Source: Anthopleura xanthogrammica (Eukaryota; Cnidaria; Anthozoa; Actiniaria; Actiniidae). Taken from it: DNA of 64,000 nucleotides. Of this stretch, positions 45,001-52,500 are shown in pieces. Below the pieces are notes generated by a model. It saw only the letters and a program-made list of their open reading frames with translations, was not told the origin of the DNA and made no database searches. The stretch spans positions 2,547,547 through 2,611,546 of the forward strand of contig OZ025210.1 of the NCBI GenBank assembly GCA_964019055.1. Direction: 5' to 3'. A program made the translations under genes and the position numbers. The stretch's first letter is position 1. Each line of letters starts with the position of its first letter.

Positions 45001-47382
45001 CGTCTTGAGATCAAGAAGTAACACCTATTTCCAGATCTTCCTCTATTATTAAATCACAGTTCTGAAACCTCGGGTCTCACGTCCCCGTCCTAGATTTCGA
45101 GTTGCTTAAGCTCCCTAATAATATTTATTGACTCACACAGCGCCAACATCAATATGCATTTTCATCGGCGCATATTTTAAAGGGAAAAAAACATTGAAAT
45201 GGTCGGCATAGACCTTGTTCGTAATAGATGCCTTTCATGTGACGTCAAAGCAGCTCAATTTGGAGGACAAAACAAAAGAATTTCAATCTCTTGAGAAGTG
45301 GAACCTATTGTATTGTCATCTACATAGAGCTGCATTCCGACGTGCTGCAAGGGGTCTATAGCGAACATGGTGCATTGTGGTCTAGCTTGGGTAAAAACAT
45401 CTTTTGTTTCGTATGTCTTAAATGGTGCTGTTTGTACCGGAGATAGACCACGATGCAGCAAGATTATCGAACGCAGGAAAGGCCTATGTTGGTGTGCATG
45501 GACTATCCTTGGAACTATTCTGATAGTAAGGCGAACAGGAAAATACGAAAGATACAATAACAAAATACACTTTTTTCTCGATGGAATGTGTAGCATTTCT
45601 TTGCTATTTTACTGTTAGCCTTGCATCCTGGAAGATAATTTTAAAAGAGGGCTATGGAACAAGACGTTAGCGAGCCAGAAACCCTTGATTGGTGGTCATA
45701 CCTCCAGTATGGCGACATAACGTCAAATGACAAAAAATTGCCCTTACATCTTTAAAATGACTGCAGTGTCCGCCATGTTGGAGGAACAAGCAGAAAGACA
45801 AGCTAACGAGAAACGTTGCTAATAGTATCACCATGGAACCTATGAATGTCACACCTCCAATATGGCTACCAGTAATGCGCAAAAAGCCTCACACGTGACA
45901 TATGCCTGCCATAAATAAAAAAATTGCTAGAAGTGATACGATTCGAGAGACTGATTTTTTTTTCATTTTAGGCGTGAGTCTGGCCGAGTCAGAAGATGTT
46001 CATCCCAAATGCCATGCAGACGATATTTCTAAATCCTTGATTGCCAGGAACAAAACCCTTGCTGGTGGTTTAGAAGCTGGTACCTTTCGATTCCTGGGCA
46101 AAGTCAAGTAAGTTACAAACAAGATATAAAAACTAGGTTCTGAAATAAGCATACTTATCACGAAATGCAATCAAGGGTGGTGTAGTGGTAGCGCACTCAC
46201 CTCTCACCTCTGGGATCTCGAGTTCGATTCCTGGACTCGACATCACATGTGAGTAGAGTTTGTTTGGTCTCTCCCTTGATTCGAGGGGTTTTCCCTGGGT
46301 TCTCCTGTTTTCCTCCCTCTGCAAAACCTAACACGCTAAATTCCAATTGTGTCTGATTTAGCTGTGCCCTGACCTTGATCAGTCCAGAGGTTGTTTCAGG
46401 GTTTCAATAAAATTTAAAGTTTTTTTAATCAAATTGTGATGGTTTCATCTCCAGGTCGATGGGTTTCTGTATGCGCAGGTGTTGTGCTCGTCCAAGATGT
46501 GACGTGGCATACCTGATCGACAAGAACTGTTTCTCCATCTCTTGTTTTTCACATGAGCTTTGTAAGATCACTTCTGACCATTCCCCTGCTAATGGTGATG
46601 TGGAGATATCGGCTATGCTGAAATCAGTCAAGAAAGAGGAGTTACCCGACGAAGCTCGTAAGTAGTGGGACCATCTACTTGGCTTGCTTCTATATATATC
46701 AAGAGCTGTTTTCGCATACATCTTACGAATCCATCTTCTTTTCTTCACCCCCTCCCCACCCACCAATACATACATACCTTAGGTGCAATGTTTTCCCATT
46801 TAAGACCACGTGTCATTCTCTTGAGAATAAGATTCTTTGTTTGAGTTGTATCCATATTCATGTGACTTCTCATGTGTAACCGTTAAACAAAGAAATGATA
46901 CTCTAGGGAATGACTCGTGGTCTGAAATGGGAAAACATTACGCCCAAGGTAGAGGTCTTTTGACCCGTTTCCTCCCGACTCCGGCCTTCATCACACAACC
47001 CACAAGCCTCACCCACACCACCCCATTCATTACCCCCCCCCCCCCCAATAATAATTTCTATCAGTATTAATTCTTTCTGTAATGACATCTAGATTCTGTA
47101 GTGGTATACATCATCGTCGGTACCCTCCTGTTTGCTGCGGGACTTGGTGGCATCGTCTGGGCCGTTTGTATGTTTTTAAGAAGGTAAGCCATTTGAAGAG
47201 CAACATTCGCTCTTCTGCAACTTGCAAAGCAACAATGTTGCGCTACAAGTTGCACGAATTTGTTGCCAGTATTAACACACCTTAAACGACAAACGAAGCT
47301 TGAAATTTTCTAATCTTTTTTTTTTCAATCTAGACATCGATTAAGACAGCGTCACCGTGCAAGATCATCATCAGATGGATAA
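23501..47382 (+). CDS. Giant modular membrane protein: 10 MANSC domains with F5/8C, LamG, CUB and GCW modules
   Basis: 25 exons: 23501-23699, 24029-24367, 26583-29384, 29566-29697, 30028-30230, 30626-30955, 31292-31487, 31854-32123, 32559-32897, 33382-34041, 34439-34759, 35227-35385, 36259-36399, 37001-37288, 37808-38281, 38824-39123, 39380-42091, 42278-42391, 43307-43639, 44064-44144, 44605-44817, 45972-46107, 46455-46657, 47093-47183, 47334-47382. They total 11,085 bp, 3,694 aa, in phase throughout. An in-frame TGA precedes the first ATG; Met20 is an alternative start. Order: signal peptide, MANSC1 (about 80-165), disordered Lys/Ser/Pro region (180-1110), F5/8 type C (1114-1280), LamG (1285-1490), CUB (1491-1603), MANSC2-4 (1615-1920), two GCW modules (1935-2126), MANSC5-6, repeat-rich region (2390-3200), MANSC7, Thr/Ser linker, MANSC8-10, helix (about 3651-3676), basic tail ending SSSDG. 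Nearly all introns are phase 1, as in shuffled extracellular genes. A cell-surface adhesion or receptor role is inference; no ligand is evident. One gene rather than two is favoured by unbroken phase, but only transcripts can prove it. Confidence 0.8.
24029..24367 (+). other. Exon encoding MANSC domain 1
   Basis: A single phase 1-1 exon. It has the domain signature (SNVTLMNG...LEECVQIAC...LAY...DCFGISC...TC) but lacks the fourth and fifth of the eight cysteines found in most copies here: AC-K replaces CC, and NITLAY replaces CD-LAF. Confidence 0.85.
26184..26299 (+). repeat. (CTGT/CTAT)n tetranucleotide microsatellite
   Basis: Runs of ctat flank a central ctgt array of about 25 units with a few ctgtgtgt and ctgc variants. 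It is in intron 2 of the giant MANSC gene. Confidence 0.95.
26583..29384 (+). other. 2.8-kb exon encoding a disordered, low-complexity region with furin-type sites
   Basis: Part of the giant MANSC gene, phase 1-1. The first third is rich in Lys/Asp/Glu with three copies of QRYKR or RRYKR (about 27194, 27299, 27461), two of them followed by runs of Asp, plus RTRR, RIRR and KSKR sites. The middle holds an approximately 79-residue module in three versions (about 27749, 28079, 28315): a Ser-rich run, a Pro run of 5-11, SVSQSS, then KSSKNKDSSKK in two of them. The last third is Tyr/Gln/Arg-rich with no known fold. The strong antisense frames are shadows. Confidence 0.85.
29411..29500. repeat. Small inverted repeat in intron 3 of the giant gene
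   Basis: gccatgttggtggtattt and its complement aataccaccaacatggc are separated by about 30 bases. The hairpin is of unknown origin, and its GCCATGTTGG word also occurs in other elements of the window. Confidence 0.7.
30390..30581. mobile_element. TIR element in intron 5 of the giant gene
   Basis: The ends are actataaacttcgacgatac with ggcggccatct, and agatgttcgccgtatcgtca with tagttta. It is about 190 bp and noncoding. Confidence 0.65.
31021..31161. mobile_element. Palindromic family P element (intron 6 of the giant gene)
   Basis: tatagacc..cccctgcagcacgtcgg, then aatgcagctcaatttggagg, a centre with tctcaggagattgaaatt, and the complementary arm ttgtcctcaaaattgagctg, ccaacgtcacgtgaaa. Most bases pair with the opposite arm. 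Other copies lie at 12604, 37398, 43655, 45222 and 51511. Confidence 0.8.
32909..33245 (+). repeat. (GAT)n compound microsatellite, about 335 bp
   Basis: gat arrays are interrupted by periodic gatcggatgat and gattggatgat units. It lies directly after the CUB exon of the giant gene. The long Ile/Ser/His frame on the minus strand is an artefact. Confidence 0.95.
34144..34438. mobile_element. Family Q element, internally duplicated (intron 10 of the giant gene)
   Basis: It opens gcaaacatggtgcattgtgg, tctaacttgggtaca and carries the complement tacccaagctaga, aatgca. The unit of about 110 bp from cttatatg..ttgttt to ctgtatactttccttaca is then repeated at about 34330-34436. The second copy provides the polypyrimidine tract and AG acceptor of exon 11. 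Related copies lie at 12553 and 45361. Confidence 0.65.
34810..35100 (+). mobile_element. 3' end of a non-LTR retrotransposon (CR1/L2-like)
   Basis: 34810-34905 reads RLSYHAIKEWNNLSDVV..., FKSIFF and a stop. This is the characteristic C-terminal tail of LINE reverse transcriptases (SYxAxKxWNxLP-type). It is followed by an AT-rich 3' UTR ending in an aaataaataaa tail. A 5'-truncated dead copy in intron 11 of the giant gene. Confidence 0.7.
35462..35551. repeat. Inverted repeat in intron 12 of the giant gene
   Basis: gacgtctgggtttttgg and gtcaatcaa at the left pair with ttgattgac and ccaaaaacccagacgtc at the right. It is 90 bp overall. Probably a small MITE. Confidence 0.75.
35896..36215. mobile_element. 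TIR element in intron 12 of the giant gene
   Basis: The left end is attgctacgcgctgatcgaa with acaacagtcg. The right end is cgactgttatatcaatcagc with gcgtagca. It is about 320 bp, noncoding, and ends about 45 bases before exon 13. Confidence 0.6.
36775..36925 (+). mobile_element. SINE fragment lacking the tRNA head (intron 13 of the giant gene)
   Basis: gtatgtgagtagagttgctt, ggttctctcctgtatttcga, gggttttcccc and ggttttcctcccc match the middle of the SINE at 46165. The fragment is preceded by a C homopolymer. Confidence 0.55.
37398..37501. mobile_element. Internally deleted palindromic family P element (intron 14)
   Basis: Left arm accccttgcagcacgtcgg, aatgcagctcaatttggagg; centre ttctcaggaaattga; then the right arm is deleted down to cttttgtg and aaggggtcca. 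Confidence 0.75.
38350..38793 (+). repeat. 43-bp minisatellite in intron 15 of the giant gene
   Basis: About eight full units containing cacagtgcgcatgtcacagt and aatcataccatatataggca, nearly identical to each other. Part of the array is interrupted at about 38411-38493 by an unrelated segment with caatacaataaactttattt, reminiscent of an antisense retroposon tail. The last unit ends 30 bases before exon 16. Confidence 0.92.
39380..42091 (+). other. 2.7-kb exon with a coding tandem repeat, ending in MANSC domain 7
   Basis: Part of the giant MANSC gene. Asn/Lys/Asp-rich start; two copies of a roughly 38-aa unit (RG.K.GTSSYRFGDVKTYGS) near 39760-39975; then 14 copies of a 57-bp/19-aa unit at 40210-41007. 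Further on are three copies of a GLVALGPNSG-like motif (41284, 41404, 41513) with HLNH. The exon ends in MANSC7 (VCWDGD..YNQTLIGG...CMQSCCKQPACDLAFM...CYSVAC...SC). Confidence 0.88.
40210..41007 (+). repeat. In-frame 57-bp coding tandem repeat, 14 units
   Basis: Units begin every 57 bases (40210, 40267, ... 40951), with a degenerate fifteenth at 41008. The consensus peptide is GLTKTTANKIYQSQPVIKQ. Most differences are single residues (T/A, D/G at position 1), and two units share the variant AFQTD. Near-identity of neighbouring units points to recent expansion or homogenisation. Confidence 0.97.
42685..42968. mobile_element. TIR element with about 75-bp arms (intron 18 of the giant gene)
   Basis: Left arm: actcagctatacacgcatca, agagctccgcgctgctgctc, aatgcgcatgctcagggga. 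The right arm is the matching complement ending tgatgcgtctatagcttgag. The centre is AT-rich. Confidence 0.85.
42971..43123. mobile_element. Family R palindromic element, copy 1
   Basis: aatgttttcc, tgagaataagattctttgtt, gttgtatccatat and the complements gttaaacaaagaaatgatac, gtggtctgaaatgggaaaac. A second copy lies at 46787. It sits directly after the TIR element that ends at 42968. Confidence 0.8.
43655..43794. mobile_element. Palindromic family P element (intron 19 of the giant gene)
   Basis: A full-length copy starting tatagaccccttgcag and ending tgcaaggggtctata. Arms gcagctcaatttggagg and cctccaaattgaactgc flank a centre with ttctcagg-like tcctcaggaaattgaaat. The right arm carries gatgtcacgtgca. 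Confidence 0.85.
44236..44515 (+). repeat. Imperfect (ATC)n microsatellite
   Basis: atc and acc triplets with variants, between the two exons (20 and 21) that split MANSC9. Repetitive His/Ile/Ser frames here are artefacts. A smaller similar tract lies at 42108-42240. Confidence 0.9.
44892..45118. mobile_element. TIR element in intron 21 of the giant gene
   Basis: Left end tagggagcttaagaaactcg and aaatctagaacgggaacg. Right end cgtccccgtcctagattt and cgagttgcttaagctcccta. It is flanked by (ataat)n on the left. Confidence 0.82.
45222..45360. mobile_element. Palindromic family P element (intron 21)
   Basis: gtgacgtcaaagcagctcaa, tttggaggacaaaac, centre tctcttgagaagtggaac, right arm agctgcattccgacgtgctg, caaggggtctata. 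The left arm carries the palindrome TGACGTCA. Confidence 0.82.
45361..45490. mobile_element. Family Q element fragment abutting family P
   Basis: gcgaacatggtgcattgtgg, tctagcttgggtaaaaac and the complementary tagaccacgatgca, then tatcgaacgcaggaaaggcc. It matches 34144 and 12553. As at 12553, it lies next to a family P copy. Confidence 0.6.
46165..46432 (+). mobile_element. tRNA-derived SINE, full length (intron 22 of the giant gene)
   Basis: The head has a Pol III A-box-like tggtgtagtggtagcgcac and a B-box-like gagttcgattcctgg with tRNA spacing. The body has gagtagagtttgtttggtct, ttgattcgaggggttttccc, and the tail ttgatcagtccagaggttg, tttcagggtttcaataaaat. Other copies: 47505, 50090, and fragments at 5885, 36775 and 51958. 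The head does not fold as a clean tRNA, so it is not called as a tRNA gene. Confidence 0.8.
46787..46939. mobile_element. Family R palindromic element, copy 2 (intron 23)
   Basis: aatgttttcccatttaagac, ttgagaataagattctttgt and the complements aaacaaagaaatgatactct, ggtctgaaatgggaaaacat. Same structure as 42971-43123. Confidence 0.85.
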
Positions 47383-47504
47383 TGATCCATGGGTAACTAT
47401 CCTGGTCCACTATTTGTTTTACAAGCCATATACTATTTCCCCTAACCTGTACTTGTATTGATCAAAGATGACGTCAGAAAACGTTCATACGCAAGGTTTA
47501 GGTC

Positions 47505-47815
47505 TGTAGGAATCAAGGGTGGCAAAGCGCGTAGTGCCCTAACCTCTGGGGTCTCGGGTTCGATTTTTGCATCACATATGAGCAGAGTTTGTTTGGTCTC
47601 TATCTTGATTCAAGGGTTTTTCTCTGGGTCCTGTGGTTAACTTCCCTCCGCAAAGCTCAACATGCTAAATTCCAATTCGATTTGTGAGTTAGCCATGCCC
47701 ATACTTTGATCAGCCCAGACGTTGTTTCAGGGTTCAACCTGTGAGTTAGCCGTGTCCTGAGTTTGATCAGCCCAGAGCTAGTTTCAGGGTATTGATAAAA
47801 TTTGTTGTAAAAGTT
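47505..47815 (+). mobile_element. tRNA-derived SINE with duplicated 3' tail
   Basis: gggtggcaaagcgcgtagtg and ctcgggttcgatttttgcat form a decayed Pol III head. The tail segment (gtgagttagcc..gtttgatcagcccaga..gtttcagggt) is present twice. Confidence 0.75.
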
Positions 47816-47839
47816 TTTGACATTTTTTCCCCTCACAGA

Positions 47840-47891
47840 GACTAATCCTAAACAAGTCCCTTCACCAGAGGAAGACATTGCAACATCATAA
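47840..47891 (+). other. Candidate alternative last exon of the giant MANSC gene
   Basis: After a cctcacag acceptor the sequence reads ETNPKQVPSPEEDIATS and a stop, an acidic tail resembling that of the small MANSC protein. The upstream exon 47334-47382 already ends in a stop, so this would need skipping of that exon or use as 3' UTR. Direct joining to 47183 would read it in a different phase. Weak evidence. Confidence 0.25.
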
Positions 47892-48377
47892 TCTTCTGCT
47901 ACGTTTTTTGTATTTCATTGGAAATGATTAGTACTTCCTCTGCAGGATAAGGCCCAACACAGGAGTCAAACAACATGGGGCCCATTCTACTAAAGGGGGT
48001 CAGACATATCTTTCCAGGATGTCCCCTTAAGGACCATTTGGTGCCAAATGGTTCTTACTATTAAATACGCTATTTTTTTTAGTAAAAGAATTTCTAAAAC
48101 CAAAAAACTTCACAGTTAAGAGTTAGTTCATGATTTCTGAGACACTATATTCTAGTAATCATTTTATATTTCACTAAGACATCATTCATATTCAGAATGG
48201 AATACATAACAGGTTAATTCTCAAATATGTTACAGTGATTTCATTCAACCCTTGAAATAAAGTTAATGTTCAAGTGAAAGTAATAGTCAACAATAACATC
48301 GGCATTTACTAATGTGTAATATTAAGAACAATATCAAGGGTTAAATAAAATCACTAATATATGATACTAATTACACC

Positions 48378-48566
48378 GTAAAGGTGCAGACTCAAGATGT
48401 GATTTTTCGTGCGACATCGCAAAACAAATAGAGATCACAATGTGACCACATGGTCTGTTGTGCAATGTTGCAATGTTGGCCCGCAGTGAATTTCACCATG
48501 TGCAAGCAACATCACAGAGGTCATCTAGTTCTTGCAACTGCAAGAAAAATCACATTGAGTGTGCAC
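48378..48566. mobile_element. TIR element downstream of the giant MANSC gene
   Basis: ggtgcagactcaagatgtga, tttttcgtgc at the left; gcaagaaaaatcacattgag, tgtgcac at the right. The inverted match is partial. Confidence 0.5.
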
Positions 48567-48637
48567 ATCTTGATCCCTCGTATACACTAGCAATAAGCAT
48601 TATCCTTTACAACCTGAGTTAGGATTTGCAGAATTTA

Positions 48638-48804
48638 CAGTCGAGTTCCATTATCTCAAACCTCCTGGGAAAAGGTTCAAAATGGCAGGATTCTTAGACA
48701 TCCGGGGTAAAATTGTAGTGATACAAATCCATAGAACATAGCATCACATTGGAGATAACAGAAAGTTCCAGATAAACAGGGTTCGAGATAATGAGATTCC
48801 ACTG
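48638..48804. mobile_element. pogo/Tigger-like MITE with TA target duplication
   Basis: The ends are cagtcgagttccattatctc and gagataatgagattccactg, flanked by TA on each side. The second arm pair is aaccttttcc-like/gttcgag. End sequence and TA duplication fit the Tc1-mariner/pogo superfamily (recalled). Confidence 0.75.
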
Positions 48805-49310
48805 TATTCAAAATGTAATCTATTTACAAATGTGTACATTAGAATACATCACATTAAATTGTACATCAAATAGGAATCTTCATATGAAATTTATAGCTAG
48901 AAGACGTGATTCACTGATGAACATGATAGGTGAAATTTAGACCATAGAAAAGATTATACTTTCAGTCATTGTTTTATAAAAGAAAAATAAAGTTTTTTTT
49001 AACAAGAAATTTGATACAGTGATGTGTAATGACTTATTCAAAAATAGTTTTAACTTTGTAAATTTTGTAAATAGGCCTATCTTGCCTGAAAATGCCTCTT
49101 TTTCATGCCTGGGCCTGCAATATTTTTGAAAGTGCTCATTTATTATTTTTTTTGAAATGGGAGAACATTAGTCTCAATGGGAATTGATATATCAAAAACT
49201 GAATCCTCAATCTCATTACCAGCCTACAATGACAGGCAAATATTATTCTCAAATACTGTGCTCCGTCTTGTATATTTCCATTGAAAACTATCCATTTAGC
49301 AACCTGTTAG

Positions 49311-49481
49311 TTCTTGTATAGCGATGTTCATGCTAACGTCACCAATCGATAAGATGTGCCAACCACTTATTTATTGGCTGCTGAAACAAAGAGATCTTTT
49401 GTTTTATGGTTGGCAACTTTGAATGAGAAAAGATTGCCGATGCCAATTTTTGTAAACAGTGAACATCGCTATATACAAGAA
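49311..49481. mobile_element. TIR element near the RNASEH2B 3' end
   Basis: ttcttgtatagcgatgttca at the left, tgaacatcgctatatacaag at the right. The interior has a second inverted pair around ggttggca / tgccaacc. It lies about 70 bases past the RNASEH2B stop and may be in its 3' UTR. Confidence 0.7.
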
Positions 49482-49549
49482 TATCATTTCTGGCTTTGTC
49501 TTTCATTACCGTATTTACATGTAGAAGTCAGAAGAACCAGTGTCTAACT

Positions 49550-52500
49550 TTATTTTTTGGTAAAGAAAGACTTCATAGACTTCATTCCATTCTTGTTGAC
49601 TTTTGATAAACTCTTCTGTGCAGCTGTCATTTTCCCTGGTGTCTGGAAAAAAATTATCACAGTTGGTTTGGGAAATAGGATTAAATAGGATGGGAGTGGA
49701 TGGGAGTGGATGGGAGTGGATGGGTGGGAATGGGTCAACTGGGATATAATAGGATGGGTTGGAATAAGATAAGATATATTGGGATGTTCTGGAATGGGAT
49801 GAGCTGGGATGATCTGGAATGGGATGGGATACTGTAGGATGGGTTGAAATGGAATGATAGAATGGAATAGGATAGGATAAAAGGATGAAAATGAATGAGA
49901 AGAAAAGAAAGGATTCTATCCTCCCTTATAACTTTTTCATACCTTCGAAGTCATCTTTGTTTTGATTTTCTCATATTCTTTAGAATAATCTTCAATAACA
50001 GCCCCTGCATCATTATCAAACTTGGTCCTCTGTATCACAATAAAAGCATAATAATATTACTCCAGTAATTAAAGTTCTTGGTTACTTCAGGATCTAGGGT
50101 GGCATAGCAGTAGTGCACTCGACCGTCACCTATGTAGTCCCTCTGTGAGTACAGTTAATGGAGTGTCTCCCTTGATTCAAAGGTTTTTCTCCAGGTTCTC
50201 TGTTTTTTTTCCCTCTACAAAACCTAACACACTAATTTCCAGTTTGATCTGTGAGTTAGCCATGCCTCAGCTTTTATCAGCCAAGAGGCTGTTTTGGGGT
50301 ATCAATAAATTTTGAAGGTTTTTTACTTCAATTCCCTTCTAGCCTTGGATAGGAAAAAGACCACAATAGTCCCTTTCATAGTTAACTGCACCATCTTGAA
50401 AGGTATTTGTGCCTTTGCATCCAAGCCAGATTAACAGTGAGCTGGGAACTGGGAAAGGGACTATTGTTCTTAAACAACTAACTGGTCCAAAATTTATTCA
50501 ATTTAGAAAAATAACATACCCTCCCACAGTGGGAAACATAGTTATTAATAAATAAATAATTCATTACTTTGCTAGGTGGTTCTTCTGGTGAGGATAGAAC
50601 TGTTTTCTCCTCTGGTAAACTATTAATGAAAAAAGAAAAAAATTAAAACCATCCTTTGAGAAAATTTTCAAAATTCAAGCTCTTTTCATGCTTCGGAAAT
50701 TTAAACTATAACAAAACTAGATCTGTAATATATATATTTTTAAAGTAACTTACTTTAGTGCAGCCTTTAGTTTGTCAGCCCAGGAAGAGTTAAGATAATG
50801 ACACACAATGCCAAATGAATATCTCAGATAATCATCTGAAAGGAAGGAATGCAAACAAATTTAAAAAACCTAAATGAAAAAAGCATAAATGAAAGATGCA
50901 AGTGAGCCGTTCACATAACCCTACCTCTAGTAACATTGGATTGTAGCTTGCTGCGTACAAATGTGGCACTTTGGGAACCTTTGTTCACGTTGATTTTAGA
51001 AGATTCTAGTTTGTCTGCTACACACTCCACCTGAACAAAAAAGAGCAAAAATAAGACACAGATCTGATTCTTATTTTAATAGACACCTATTTCCCTTGTT
51101 TTAAGGATATTTTTCTAAGTGTTTTCTGATTGTTAACTCACATGTTGATTTTTTCGGGAGGAAAACTAGAGCATTGGGATAATCTCACAGCAAGGAAGAG
51201 AACAACTCATCAAACCAACTCTAATCACATTTAACATCCACAGGAATAGCCCACTTTTGAGATATGCTTTGCTTGTCATGCACAATGGTTTCAATATGAG
51301 GCTCTATGTTAAATGCTCAGTGAATCATTCATGACTGGAGAAAAGAATAAATTTAATGTAGCATGCAGCCTCTTACTGAAAACTTTGTGCGTGACAAGCG
51401 AAGCTTATCTCGTAAGTGGACTATTGAACCTGCGACCCAATCCGCTGGACTCAAAGAGGTGAAAGGTGCATCCAACATTAAATGTAGAGGTAGAGAGGTT
51501 GGAATGTGTCATATAAGACCCCTTGCACATGACGTCAAAGCAGCTCAAATTGGAGGACAAAATAAAATGATTTCAATCTTCTGAGAATTGGAAACCTATT
51601 GTTTTGCCCTCCAAATTGAGCTGCATTCCAAAGTGCCGCAAAGGATCTATACATAATCAGTAGTCTCTGGCTAGGGAGATTTGGCAACAACAAGATGAAT
51701 TTCATTATTATTATTTCTCTCAATGTTACCTTTGTTTTGAGCCAAGCTATCAGTTTATCCTCATTCAGTCTGTAAGCCTGTAAGTCATCATCACCTTTGC
51801 AGTCGCACACATTACTGAGGGTGTCGGAAGATACACACATTGACAAGTTACTGATAGCAGGGTAGTCGTCATCCATTAGAACTTGATCTATTGTCCTGAA
51901 CTATAATTAGAATGAATGGAAATTTCCTTACTTTTTAAAATATCTGAAAATCCTTATATTACAGTCTCTGGGCTGATCAATGTCAAGGCACAGCTAACTC
52001 TCAGAACACATTGGAGTTTGCATCATGCACTTTGCAAAAAGTATAGCCATGTCTCCCTCACCTAATAAGTGAGTCCAAATTTGCAAGCAGTATGATGGGT
52101 TTGATATCAACATCACTAAATTAATAATTGTCAGATTTTGATCAATATATAAATGTATATCAATTCTTTACCTTTGTTATGTTCCTGATAAGATAGGGAA
52201 TACACAGAAATACTGGATCAATTGGAGTGGTGACAAGAAGACTGCCGTCTGAAAAAAAATTATTAATGAATATTAGAAATATATACCCTATTATACAGTA
52301 CATTCCTTAGCACCCCTTATCTCTTACGAATAGGAGATATACAATGATGTCTATTGAGTCACGAAAACTGTCTTTTCAAATACAAGCAAAACGTTAATAG
52401 ATTTCAGGGCTTGAAATAATGCGCAGTCAGTACCCAGTTATGATAACCTGCCAAATCAGTTTTAGCTTGGTCATACCCCGGTTCTGGCTCAACATTTGTC

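Larger units (their letters stand above)
47383..49549. other. Convergent intergenic region between the giant MANSC gene and RNASEH2B
   Basis: Holds a SINE at 47505-47815, a possible extra 3' exon at 47840-47891, TIR elements at 48378-48566, 48638-48804 and 49311-49481, and an aataaa signal near 48256. The two genes converge, so both 3' UTRs lie here. Confidence 0.6.

Noticed and set aside
46165..46240. tRNA gene
   Set aside because: It has A/B-box-like words but no clean cloverleaf, and it continues into a SINE body shared with other copies.
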